Below the pieces are notes generated by a model. It was not told where the DNA came from. It ran no database searches and worked only from the letters and a program-made list of their open reading frames with translations. DNA of 64,000 bases, from positions 302,846,150-302,910,149 of the forward strand of contig NC_064619.1 of the NCBI RefSeq assembly GCF_023898315.1, read 5' to 3'. Positions 53,885 through 64,000 of the stretch are shown piece by piece (position 1 is the stretch's first letter; each line of letters begins with the position of its first letter). Both the position numbers and the translations under genes were made by a program. The stretch comes from Schistocerca nitens (lineage: Eukaryota > Arthropoda > Insecta > Orthoptera > Acrididae).

Positions 53885-55730
53885 GACGTTCAAATGGATG
53901 TTTTTAGTCAAGGAAGATCATTCCACGCATAAACTACAACTAATTTCTCCTTTATTGCGAATTGTATGTCCTAGCCGTCACTAGGGACCTCTAAATACTA
54001 TAGTAGATCACCAGGTCGCGTGGGAACGATGTCGTCCACCAAAGCTGCAGTTGCGTTGCTTCTAAGTTGTAACCTCGCAGGATACTAAAATTTTAATTGT
54101 TATGTGAAATAGCTACAGCGGTTCGGCTTGCTGCATTTGGGAAATAATTCACGATAAAATTATCCTACCTGATACACGAAAGCTGTTATTCGACTTCATT
54201 CCTTCTACGAGTATAACACTCACTCCGTACAGGGCACCGTTAATGACGGATCCAGCCTCCCTCTTTCTATTAAATCTTAAATTTCCGCAAACCGATGTAC
54301 CAGTCAACATTTTCCTGATAAATTTTGCCAGTAAATGTAGATTACGTACTTAGTATTTCTTTTGTGCGAGAACACTTGTTACAACGTTGTTGTTACTGCA
54401 AGGTGTACACACTATAAAAAGAAGCAAATTATACCTGATCTTCCAACAGGCTGATGCTATTAGCAAACCGACTATTTGCAAGTTAGCAAAATTACTGAAA
54501 AATAGGATTAAAAAACTCAGCTTTTCTTTTGCAGTGCACGACGTATACCACGGAGGGAAGCTTTTGTGGGAGCAACGCTTCCTGTCGAAACTTTTACAGC
54601 CTACAGTGTTTACATTTTGTGAGATGGCCATTAAGTGATTTTATCTCAGTGATTACAAAATAAAGTTGAAGGTACGCACTGGGTAGCCGAGGCAGCTGGT
54701 TAATGGTGATTCGATCCTGTAAGAAATGACTGTTGAAGTCCAGGGAGTCAGCAAGTCGGAATTGTTATGCGGTGTGGCGCACCACTGCTTCGACAAATTC
54801 ACGATCGAAGAATGTGTTGAGTTATTTGCCTGGGGTATTAACGCTAGCTTGGTGTCTGTAGGGGACGGTTGCAACTCCCACATCAGGTGAAAGATTTTAA
54901 CAGGCACTGTAAGATCCTACTTACCCCTGATTACAACAAATGAATAGTATACGATTCGTCAGTGGTTCCAAATCCACAATAAACTTGTTGTCTCTTCTGT
55001 ACAGAATACGCGTTACGTTTAACCATTGCAGAGCTGTAAGTGTCAGCGTGTCGAAACACTTTCCCCAGTAACCTTTCTTACACTAATATTTTTATTTAAA
55101 ATACAAAACGCCATGTAAAGTCACAGGGAATTTATTCATTTTTTTATTTCAGCTTGAGAAGTTGAATATCTTGGTTCTGTTTTCATGGTATTTAATCCTT
55201 GTGGGACGACGTAGTGCCATCAGTTCGTTGTTTGCTCCAGGTTCCAAACGCTCCATGTTCTCTACGTAATGTACGTGTCAGGTTTAGAACTCTTGGTCGA
55301 CGCAAAAGCTTTTATAATTACTGTCAGGTTTTAGCATGAGCACAACTAACTGCTGTTGGAAGTTATTTTTATTTTTAACATCTCTTTATCTAATTTCAGT
55401 AACGATATGTGACGGTTTTGATTAACGGAGACAGGCACAGGGTGTTCGATTCCCAGTCATCACTGTACTCTTCATCGCGTCACTTCTACTTTAAACAGAG
55501 GCGCATCTCGCTTCTGTTGAAAGAAACCCATATTTAATGTCCATTCGTGGCTAGAATACAACGGCTATAGACGACGGGTTCGAGACATGGAACGGCAGAA
55601 ATGATTAATTTTCTCGTCACTGCTGTTCCAAATGTTTCGCTGCTGTTGAGAAAATTCGATATCTGGCCTTCGTCTGTACTTACGTAACAATCGGATTAAG
55701 CTCTGGGTTCGAATCGCTATCCAACATATA
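53885..55730. repeat. Block B, segment X
   Basis: Direct repeat of 43,940-45,827, ending at the TA where the mariner copy B starts. Non-coding. Confidence 0.8.
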
Positions 55731-56002
55731 CAGGGTGTTCATTTATAAGCTTTCCCACTTTAAGATCTTATAACACGGGTACTAGTTACCGTACTTCGAT
55801 CAAACTTGTGAGCATTAATGTCAAGGACATGATTTATTTATTTATTTATTGTTCTGTGGGACCAAATTAAGGACAAGTCTCCATGGTCATGGAAATTATA
55901 ACACGATAGTAGAAACAGCTAAAATAAAATATAAGTAACATATTCAGGCGACAATTCGTAAGTTTAAATAAAGAAAATCAACAATGTAAAATTGGAATTT
56001 GC

Positions 56003-58952
56003 TTAATTTTTCAGCTCTTCCAGGAGCTCCTCGACAGAATAGAAGGAGTGAGCCATGAGGAAACTCTTCAGTTTAGGCTTAAAAGTGTTTGGGCTACTGC
56101 TAAGATTTTCGAGTTCTTTTGGTAACTTATTGAAAATGGATGCAGCAGAATACTGCACTCCTTTCTGCACAAGAGTCAAGGAAGTGCATTCCACATGCAG
56201 ATTTGATTTCTGCCTAGTATTAACTGAGTGAAAGCTGCTAACTCTTGGGAATAAGCTAATATTGCTAACAACAAACGACATTAAAGAAAATATATACTGT
56301 GGAGGGCAATGTCAGAATTCCTAGACTATTGAATAGGGGTCGACAAGAGGTTCTCGAACTTACACCACACGTAGCTCGAACAGCCCCTTTTTGAGCCAAA
56401 AATACTCTTTTTGAATCAGAAGAATTACCCCAAAAAATAATACCATATGACATAAGCGTATGAAAATATGCGAAGTAGACTACTTTTCGTGTTGAACTGT
56501 CACTTATTTCGGATACTTTTCTAATGGTAAATAAAACAGCATTTAGTTTCTGAACAAGATCCTGAACATGGGCTTTCCACAACAGCTTACTATCTATCCG
56601 AACGCCTAGGAACTTGAACTGTTCCGTCTCGCTTATAATATGCCCATTCTGTCGGATCAAAATATCGGTTCTTGTTGAATTGTGAGTTAGAAACTGTAAA
56701 AACTGAGTCCTACTGTGATTTAGCATCAAATTATTTTCCTCAAGTCACAAACTTATATCATGAACTACATTATTTGATACTGTTTCAATATTATACACAA
56801 GATCCTTCACTACCAAGCTGGTGTCATCAGCAAACAGAAATATTTTTGAATCACCTGTAATACTAGAAGGCATATCTTTTATATAGATAAGAAACAGCAG
56901 TGGCCCCAGCACCGACCCTTGGGGAACGCCCCACTTAACAGTGCCCCATTGGGACTGAACATCACTACCACTCTCAATATTGCGGAGAATTACCTTCTGC
57001 TTTCTGTTCTTAAAGTAAGAGGCGAACCAATTGTAAGCTACTCCCCTTACTCCATAATGCTCCAACTTCTGCAGTAATATTTTGTGGTCAACACAGTCAA
57101 AAGCCTTCGTTAAATAAAACACATAGCGTTCGCAACCTTTTATTTAATCCGTCCAAAACCTCACAGAGGAAATAGAATATAGCATTTTCAGTTGTTAAAC
57201 CATTTCTAAAACCAAACTGTACATTTGACAGCAAATTATGTGAATTTAAATGCTCCAGTATCCTTGTAAATACAACCCTCTCGATAACTTTAGCAAACAC
57301 CGATGGCATAGAAATAGGTCTATAATTGTCAACATTATCCCTGTCTCCCTTTTTATAAAGTGGCTTCACTACCGAGCACTTTAATCGGTCAGGAAACCGA
57401 CCACTCCTAAAGGAAAAGTTACAGATATGGCTAAGTACTGGGCTAACATACATAGAACAATACTTCAGTATTTTGCTAGATACCCCGTCATATCCATGAG
57501 AGTTCTTGGTCTTTAGTGATTTAATTATTAACTCAATCTCCCTCTTGTCAGTATCATGGAGGAGCATTTCAGGTAACAGTCTCGGAACACTGTTTTCTTC
57601 GAGCGCTATATGATTCCCTGTTGGGACTAGGTTTCTATTTAGTTCACCTGCTATATTCAGAAAGTGATTATTAACTACCATACATATATGCGACTTATCA
57701 GTAACACGGACATTCCCACTACGCACTGATTTTATATCCTCGACCTGTCTCTGCAGACGAGCCACTTCCTTTGCGACTGACCATATGGTTTTAATTTTAC
57801 CCTGAGACTTAGCTATTCTATCTGCATACCACATACTTTTTGCCTTCCTAATAACTTTTTTAAGCACCTTAAAATACTGTTTGTAATGGGCTGCTGCATT
57901 TAGATTTTGACTGTTTCTAACGTTTTTATATAACTGCCACATTGTTCTACAGGATATTCTTATCCCTCTAGTCAGCCACCCAGGCTGCCTGTTTGTGCAA
58001 GTACCCTGTTTTGAACGTTCTAACGGAAAGCAACTTTTAATGAGCACGAGAAAAGTCTTGAGGAAAGCATTATATTTATCGTCTACTGTATTAGCACTAT
58101 AAATATCTTGCCACTCTTGTTCCTTGATAAGGTTTACAAAGGTCTCTACAGCAACTGGATCAGCTTTCCTAAACAGCCGATGACTATATTTAACATGTGT
58201 TGCAGCACAAAAATCTTTTAGAGTTAAATTTGTGTATCATGATCTGAAAGGCCATTCACCTTTTTGCTAACAGAATGCCCTTCTAGTAATGAGGAATGAA
58301 CAAAAATGTAATCTATGGTTGTTCTACTGTTCCCTTGCACTCTCGTTGGAAAGAATACGGTTTGCATAAGATTATGTGAATTAAGGAGGTCTACCAGCAT
58401 CCGTTTCCTTGCACAATCACTTATACAATTAATATTGAAGTCACCACATATAACTAACTTCTTGTATTTCTTATAAAGTGAACCAAGAACCTCCTCTAGC
58501 TTTAGCAAAAATGTTGTGAAATCAGAGTCTGGGGATCTATAAATAACAACAGTTAGAAGTTTAGCTCCACTAAATTTGACCACACCTGCACAACATTCAA
58601 ACACCTTTTCAGTGCAGTACTTTGAAACATCAATTGACTCAAATGGGATACCGTTTTTCACATACATGGCTACTCCCCCACACCGCAAAGAGCTCCTAGA
58701 AAAGCTGCCAGCCAACCAGTATCCTGGTAAAAGAAGCCTCTGAATTATCTCCTTATTTAAGAAGTGTTCAGATATACCAATAATTTCAGACTCAACATCT
58801 ATAAGCAGTTCACTAACTTTATCTCTAATACCTTGTATATTTTGATGAAATATACTAATTCCCTCATTAATCGGATACCTAAGCTTTGTCGAAAGTGGTT
58901 TCTTTGTTAGAGAGACTTCCCTTAAGCAGAAATACCTATCAGCTGACTTCAA
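56003..58952 (-). pseudogene. CR1 ORF2: endonuclease-RT, broken
   Basis: APE endonuclease (58,952-58,224): FHQNIQGIRDKVSELLIDVE, ISEHFLN, LVICGDFNINC, TIDYIFVHSS, LSDHD. RT (58,047-56,745): FKKGDRDNVDNYRPIS-like box, FGFRNGLTTENAI, TKAFDCVDHKILLQKLEHYG, WGVPQGSVLGPLLFLIYIKD, FLFADDTSLVV (catalytic FADD, 56,850). C-terminal part (56,729-56,003): FLGVRIDSKLLWKAHVQDL, SYGIIFWGNSSDSKRVF, SIFNKLPKEL. Lesions: frameshift near 58,230, shift near 57,110, a stop near 56,740, shift near 56,270. Total about 980 codons. Confidence 0.92.
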
Positions 58953-59955
58953 TCTAAAAAAGGTACAGCTCTAAAACTCACTACTACAGGAATTTTCCCA
59001 TGAGTGATCCCACCAGCCCTATCTATGCTGTCACCTATAAGCTTTGTCAGCCTCCCCTTTCCATACCTGTTGCGGTGCAGGCCATGTCTAGTGAAACCCG
59101 TCCTGCTGATAGACTCCACCGACACCACTGAAATGTGACTCATGACTTTTGTCATCAGCGCCCGCCCCAAGTCTCATGTTATTATGCCTGACGGCTGTAT
59201 TAAGATGAGGCCGATCGTGACGCTGAAACAGTTCCACGAAATGCACATTCGTGTTGCCAGTCTGAGTGGCTATCTTTTCCAGGTCCCCATCTATGTCACA
59301 CTCCCCATCCCTGTCAATACTATTACCAGCCCCACCCACAATCACTACCTGATCCTCTTTAGTAAAATCCCTACATAAACCCCCTATGTTAACAGTCACA
59401 TGAGACAATCCTGCATTAGGCTTCACAATGCTGGTGACATGGTACCCACTCCCTTGCTGCAACTGCTGGCCCACACCTCTACCATGAGAACTACCTATCA
59501 GCAGAACCTTCTTCTTTCTCTTAGACTTTGTAACTGTCCTAGCCACCGTAACTGCTGAGGTCTGCTGCATACTTCCTACATCTACAGCTACTAGAGATTC
59601 CTCTCCACTAGACTCTGACAGTTGATCATATCTATTGCAAACTATCTGAAAATCTCCTTATCCTAGCAGATCTCTTGCCAACAGCCAGCTCCCATTCCCC
59701 AACCCCCTTCTCCCTCCTCATCCTATCTAGCTCCTCCTGTGCGTTTTTCAACTGTACCTGAAGGGCACAGATCTTACGCTCCTGCTCCTCTCTCAACTTA
59801 CTCTTGCTACATAACCTGCAGTTCCAGGAGAGGATCTCACCAGAATGCCCACTGGTTTTCCCACTGCATTCCCCCCAGTGAAAATACTTCGAACAAGTCT
59901 CACACCGCAATCCACTATTCACGAACCTACTGCAAAGCCCACACTTCTCACTCAT
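58953..59955 (-). pseudogene. CR1 ORF1: PHD-type zinc finger plus SGNH-esterase-like domain
   Basis: The N-terminal MSEKCGLCSRFVNSGLRCET then CSKYFHWGEC is a Cys4-His-Cys type (PHD-like) finger. A coiled coil follows (KLREEQERKICALQVQLKNA, 59,800-59,740). Next comes KKKVLLIGSSHGRGVGQQLQ (GSSHGRG as the nucleophile GDS-type block) and VVIVGGAGNSIDRDGE (the G.N block), ending near 58,953 with Arg/Gly-rich sequence. PHD plus SGNH esterase ORF1 proteins are known from CR1 elements. Frames shift near 59,600 and 59,130. Role: RNA/particle protein of the retrotransposon. Confidence 0.8.
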
Positions 59956-62818
59956 GGTAAAATTTTACAGTTATTGAAACAAGAAAACTACTTGATCTAA
60001 GTTCCGCTACTGCAATAAGAAGATGTTAAAAACTGACTACAATAATCACAAACTTGCTCTACAAGGGAAGTAACTACTATTATTGACAGTATTAATCAAC
60101 AACAAATGAGAATATAACAAAAGACTAACACAGAAAGAAAATCAAACGTCTAATGACACAGTAACGAAACTGAAAGCAGTTTCCAAAAATTTCTTCTGAA
60201 ATTATTTCACAAGAAAACACCAAGAACACCGGTTGAAGACTACTAAAGTTCCTAAATAAACCACTATACACAAACAATTAATTAGTACTTAGCTTTCGAT
60301 GCGCCGCTACAGCTGCAACTGGTCAGCGCGGAATGTAAACACAGGTAATAGGTTAAGTTGCTCGATACGAAACACAAATATCAGGTCACAACACAAGAAA
60401 GGCAGAGGTGAATGAAGAAACCACTAATAAGTCACTTATATAGTAAATATTACCACAAAAACCGTTAAAATATATATCTGAAACCTAAAAATATATGAAA
60501 ACTTAGAGAGCGATCTCACACACAGTCACGCGCTTATTAGGTAGAATCATTTCAATTGGAGCAATTTTAATGTGCTGTTGCGGTACATCATACCATTACA
60601 CACCGGTACCATTACTGCTACAAAAAGGGCTCAATACGGCGCCGATCAGTGTCCAGAAGAGCCCGAAAGTGCAGGATTGCATTCTGCACAGCAGAACGAA
60701 GCATTTGCGTAGGTATGCTGGCTACTTCTCTTGAAGTGCTGCGCTTCTCATCAGCATATGTGTGATTGTCTCCCTTGTAAATCCTATCTTTCGGTTAGCC
60801 CCACAACCAGAAATCACATGGAGTCAGCATAGGTGATCGTGGCGACGAAGTATTTGGGAACGAACGGCTGATATTTCGATCGTTGCCAAATATGTTTCGG
60901 AGAAGCAGGTGTACTTCACGAGTGATGTGCGTTGGGTCCTCACTTCGCGTGAAAATTATTGAGTTCAATGGGTTTCTCTCCTGTAGGGTGGGGAACTGGT
61001 GAAGCATATCTCAGTAACGCTGTCCAGTCACACTGCACGTCTTTGGTCCTTGAGCGCCAGCCTGTTCAAAAAAAGAATGGGCCAATGATGAACGTAGCCG
61101 TGAAGCCACACTATGCGGTGACACCTTTACCATTCTGAGGAACGTCATGCACAGTGACTGGAGGTGAAGAGCCCCACACTCGGCAATTCTGTGTGTAGAG
61201 AAAAATGAGCTTCGTCTGTTTACAGGATGGGCAGGCTTCGTCAACTGCAGTGGAAAGCGAAGTAAACAAATCGTTGTGCGTCCGATGGTGGAAGCTGCAG
61301 CACAGTATTTCATCAACCACCTGTGCTGCAGTCAGTAGTCGGGTTCTTCCCGTAGCGACGCCCAGTTCTCCAATTGTTTCGAACTTCTTCATCATGCTCC
61401 GTACAGGAAGTAGAGAACGAGAACGCTTCCGTAATCCTTTCAGCCGGCGATATTCTCGAGTGCAGCAGCAGCATTACTGTTGTTCTGAAATAGAGCTTCG
61501 CAGCTAACGCCCCGCTCCTTTAGTCCAAGCTCGTGTTGACACGTTTACACGTGCACTGCAACCGGTCAGGTATGAGAGACTATGGATCACGATGACTGAT
61601 CACAGAACCTGGTGGCAATAGTTGGAACTGGACGGTGGCACTGTGACGCATGGAAATCATGCACCCCATAATCTGTACATTAATGCTACCAAGTTTGCTA
61701 CTCGTATGGTAATTAGTTTCCGTATCATAACGTGTTAAACAGGGAAAGTTGAAATATAACCACCCGACCATTACGTAATTTCGCATATTTCACATCTTTC
61801 TTTGTTATTTAAAAGGGACGACAATCTGGATAGTTGTCCCAACACATTACAAAGCTTTTGCCATATAATTTGAAGTGATGTAGTTGAATCTCACAACATA
61901 TGAATAACTCACATTACTTATGACGCTTTGAGTAAGACAACAAATACGAAAAACACATAGATCAACGTGCCATAATGATGATAGTGAAATTACTAGTTAT
62001 AAATTGTTGACGGTGAGGTTTCGATAGAACACTTGTCGCGATTAGTCATGGTTTTTCTGAATGGTTAGTTCATTAATTAGTTAACGCAAAAGCAATCGTC
62101 AAGTGAATGACGATTAATAGATGGCTGGAAAATCTTTTAGATAACAAGATTTCAAAAATGACTGTTGTGTTAGAACTGCGGTCACTATTTCTGTAGAGTA
62201 CCTGTAAGAGTTACAACACTTTACAAATGTCCCTTCTTGAAATAGATTTGAGTTTACTAGCGTTAAGGAGTGTCTTAGGTATTCCCTGATGTATGTGGTA
62301 TCGTGATGTTAATTTATATCTGGAGATATTGGCATACAGATAAATATTTTCTAGCAGTCGGTTGTAGTAACGATTTTGTGTAGGCAAATGACAGTACGAA
62401 CACGAGATTAGATGACCTGCGACACAGTTATGTTATGCGGGCTGCATGCAAATCAGGCGACACGCTATTTAAGACGTTGGGATAGACATGCGTAGTACAT
62501 TCATGCCAAGACATTTTAATCCACGATCGATCTCTTCCATGGTTTTTGTCATGTATTTATGATTCTACATTATTACTTTGCAATTCACAATTCAGTGCCT
62601 ACAAAGGGTTAATCGAACAACCTTCAAACTATTTTCCACTTTTTCACTCGCGCACAGCGCACTTGAAAAGCAAACACTTACATCCTTCATTGCCGCCTCT
62701 AATTTATCTTTCTTTACTACAGTATGATTCCCCCCTATGCAGGTGAGCCCAAACAAAATATTTTCGCTTTCGGAGGAGAAAGTTGGTGATTGAGATTTCA
62801 TGCAGAATCTTGCAGCAA

Positions 62819-63005
62819 AGAAAACAACTTCCACTTTAATGATTGCCATCACCACTCATGTATCATATCCATGGCACTTTTTCCTTTTTTTCACAATAAT
62901 ACAAAAGTCGCAATGAAAAAAACTTTCGCTTTAATGATGGCCACCCGCAGTCGCATATCATGTCCGTTGCACTTTCTTCCTTTTTTTTTGAAATAATAAT
63001 AGACT
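62819..63005. repeat. About 98-bp tandem duplication within segment Y
   Basis: Units 62,819-62,916 and 62,917-63,005 share 'tttaatgat.gccatc', 'gcatatcatgtcc.t.gcactttttcc'. Copy A (49,483-49,572) has one unit. Confidence 0.75.
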
Positions 63006-63135
63006 AGCTGCAGTTATTTGCACTTTTCCGATGTCCTCCATCAATCTTGTTTGGTGTGGATCCCACAAAGTGCAGCAGTACTCCGGAAGAGGGTAGAGAG
63101 GATGGACAAGCGTAGTGTAGGCTGTCTCAGTAGTA

Positions 63136-63820
63136 CAAAATTGTTAAGGCTTTCGTGGCCACCTGTTGACAAACTACCTATTGGCTTCTGTCTCGGGTTC
63201 TTCGGCCGACATTCATCTAATGATTTTTCTGACGTTTCGACGAAGGAGAAAAGAGACCCACTTGCAATGTCGGGAATATACCGTATATCATGCACATGCG
63301 GAAAAGTTTATGTCGGAATGACTGGACGATCCATTAACACCAGGATCAAAGAGCATAAGCGACATTGCAGGTTGGGGCAGGTGGAGAAATCGGCCGTGGC
63401 AGAGCACGCACTGAATGAGACCGACCACGTAATAAAATTCGCCGACACGGAAGTTCTGGCTGTAGAGAAGCACTATCACACACGCTTGTTCAGAGAAGCT
63501 GTAGAAATACAAAAACACGCGAACAGTTTGAACAAGAAAGAGGAAAGCCTTAAGGTAAACGGATCCTGGCTTCCCGTACTGCAGCGAACGACCATCGCAG
63601 GTAGCAAGAGGAGAACCGCACCGGAAATGACCGCGGAATAGCCCACGGACGTTGGCGCGCCAGGTACATATAGTCTGCGGCTGCGAGTTCGGCTCTAGTT
63701 CACCACCGGCAATGGAGGGTGAAGCTTTGACAATACCAGCCACTCGTGCTGGCGAAACGTCAGAAAAATCATTAGATGAACGTCGGCCGAAGAACCCGAG
63801 ACAGAAGCCAATAGGCAGTT
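63136..63820 (+). mobile_element. 5'-truncated Penelope-like element with inverted pLTR ends
   Basis: 685 bp flanked by a perfect 13-bp target duplication tgtctcagtagta (63,123-63,135; 63,821-63,833). Inverted arms: 63,171-63,239 and 63,753-63,820 ('ggcttctgtctcgggttcttcggcc'). A hammerhead-like 3' half sits at 63,736-63,761 (ccagc...gctgg, GAAAC, GTC), but the CTGATGA half is degenerate. It encodes a GIY-YIG domain. The uninserted equivalent is at 49,681-49,694 in copy A. Confidence 0.85.
63246..63641 (+). pseudogene. Penelope-like GIY-YIG endonuclease C-terminus (truncated)
   Basis: An open frame ends at TAG 63,639-63,641. SGIYRISCTCGKVYVGMTGR carries the GIY...YVG pair, with the CxC just after GIY typical of Penelope elements. 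Arg/His follow in SINTRIKEHKRHCRLGQ (catalytic-type Arg; zinc-binding-like His/Cys), then SAVAEHALNETDHVI, and a tail to SLKVNGSWLPVL. About 130 residues; the entire RT that normally precedes it is missing, so it cannot be autonomous. No Met is required: the frame is open through the pLTR into the flank. Confidence 0.9.
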
Positions 63821-64000
63821 TGTCTCAGTAGTATATGCTGCCTTTTCTAAGTGTTCTGCCACTAAATCGCAGTCTTTGGTTACATTTCATTACAACATTA
63901 TGTATGTAATCGTTCCAGTTTAAGTTATTCGTAATGGTAATCCCTAAGTATTTAAATGACTTCATAGATTATGTGACTTATCGTCTAATCGAAATTTAGC

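Larger units (their letters stand above)
55826..60545 (-). mobile_element. CR1-type non-LTR retrotransposon, near full length
   Basis: About 4.7 kb, two ORFs on the minus strand, 3' tail of (AAAT)n at 55,832-55,850 (left end), 5' UTR from about 60,545 to 59,956. Upstream boundary approximate; no clean target duplication was found. Confidence 0.8.
55731..61767 (-). mobile_element. mariner-type DNA transposon, copy B, split by a CR1
   Basis: Left end 'cagggtgttcatttataagc' after TA (55,729-55,730). The right end near 61,767 reads 'cacccgac' and has lost the flanking TA. Transposase pieces on the minus strand at 60,795-61,395: LLRNIFGNDRNISRSFPN, LTPCDFWLWG, TQNCRVWGSSPPVTVHDVPQ, GVATGRTRLLTAAQVVDEIL. 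A 55,826-60,545 CR1 separates the left end from the rest. It is at the same position as copy A, so the insertion predates the A/B duplication. Confidence 0.75.
61768..64000 (-). pseudogene. Block B, segment Y (RT relic, continues past the window)
   Basis: Follows 48,391-50,925 closely (e.g. 'gttgacggtgaggtttcgatagaac', 'ccacgatcgatctc', 'caattcacaattcagtgcctacaaagggttaat'). The RT body would lie beyond 64,000. It contains a local tandem duplication (62,819-63,005) and a Penelope-like fragment. Confidence 0.75.

Noticed and set aside
1..64000. CRISPR array, operons, bacterial-type promoters or terminators
   Set aside because: No regular short repeats with spacers; composition and elements are those of an insect nuclear genome.

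Overview
This is eukaryotic nuclear DNA from a large, repeat-rich insect genome. The best guess is an orthopteran of the Schistocerca (locust) type. That rests on recognising several dispersed families: a tRNA-headed SINE with a GGTTAGTTAGGTT...GGGGACTGATGACC body, a second SINE with an (ATAAC)n tail, Tc1-like elements with 'actcaagagccaaagaaactgg' or 'ggccattaaaattgctac' type ends, and a (TCA)n-tailed RTE. I see no host protein-coding gene, no functional tRNA or rRNA gene and nothing bacterial. Essentially the whole window is transposable elements (TEs), many nested, plus long diverged duplicated blocks.

Layout. (1) 1-13,000: a Ty3/Gypsy element on the minus strand (1,035-12,568, 'Gypsy-1') with two 1.6-1.7 kb LTRs, gag, pol and a primer-binding site, inserted into an older plus-strand non-LTR reverse transcriptase (RT) relic that continues on the far side. 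(2) 13,300-17,100: a Tc1 relic followed by a Mag-lineage Gypsy pol relic ('Gypsy-3'). (3) 17,700-29,500: a second minus-strand Gypsy ('Gypsy-2', related to Gypsy-1 in Gag) used as a landing pad by two SINEs, two Tc1 elements and a Penelope-like inverted-repeat element that itself carries an almost intact RTE. One Tc1 (26,722-28,113) is complete with an unbroken 340-residue transposase. (4) 29,500-31,900: SINEs and relics of CR1-like and Gypsy elements. (5) 32,190-37,790, 43,940-53,870 and 53,885-64,000: three copies of a long compound block (segments X, Y, R, Z). Copy C lies in inverse order and orientation, except segment R, which keeps the same strand. Copies A and B each hold a mariner-type transposon at the same position; copy C still has the empty TA site. 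Later insertions differ: A has two SINEs in R, and a SINE and a solo LTR in the mariner; B has a CR1 in the mariner and a Penelope-like fragment in Y. (6) 37,900-43,040: unassigned ORF relics, SINE dimers, mariner and Tc1 relics.

Points I consider most informative: a gag-pol junction in Gypsy-1 made of one in-frame TGA inside TGACTAG, a known stop-codon readthrough context; 42-nt hammerhead-ribozyme folds in both arms of the Penelope-like inverted-repeat element, each with one different core lesion; and the occupied/empty site comparisons across blocks A, B and C, which order the insertions in time.

All coordinates of ends and target-site duplications (TSDs) were read by eye. Family names come from memory of conserved motifs, not from a database search. 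Degenerate element boundaries are approximate.
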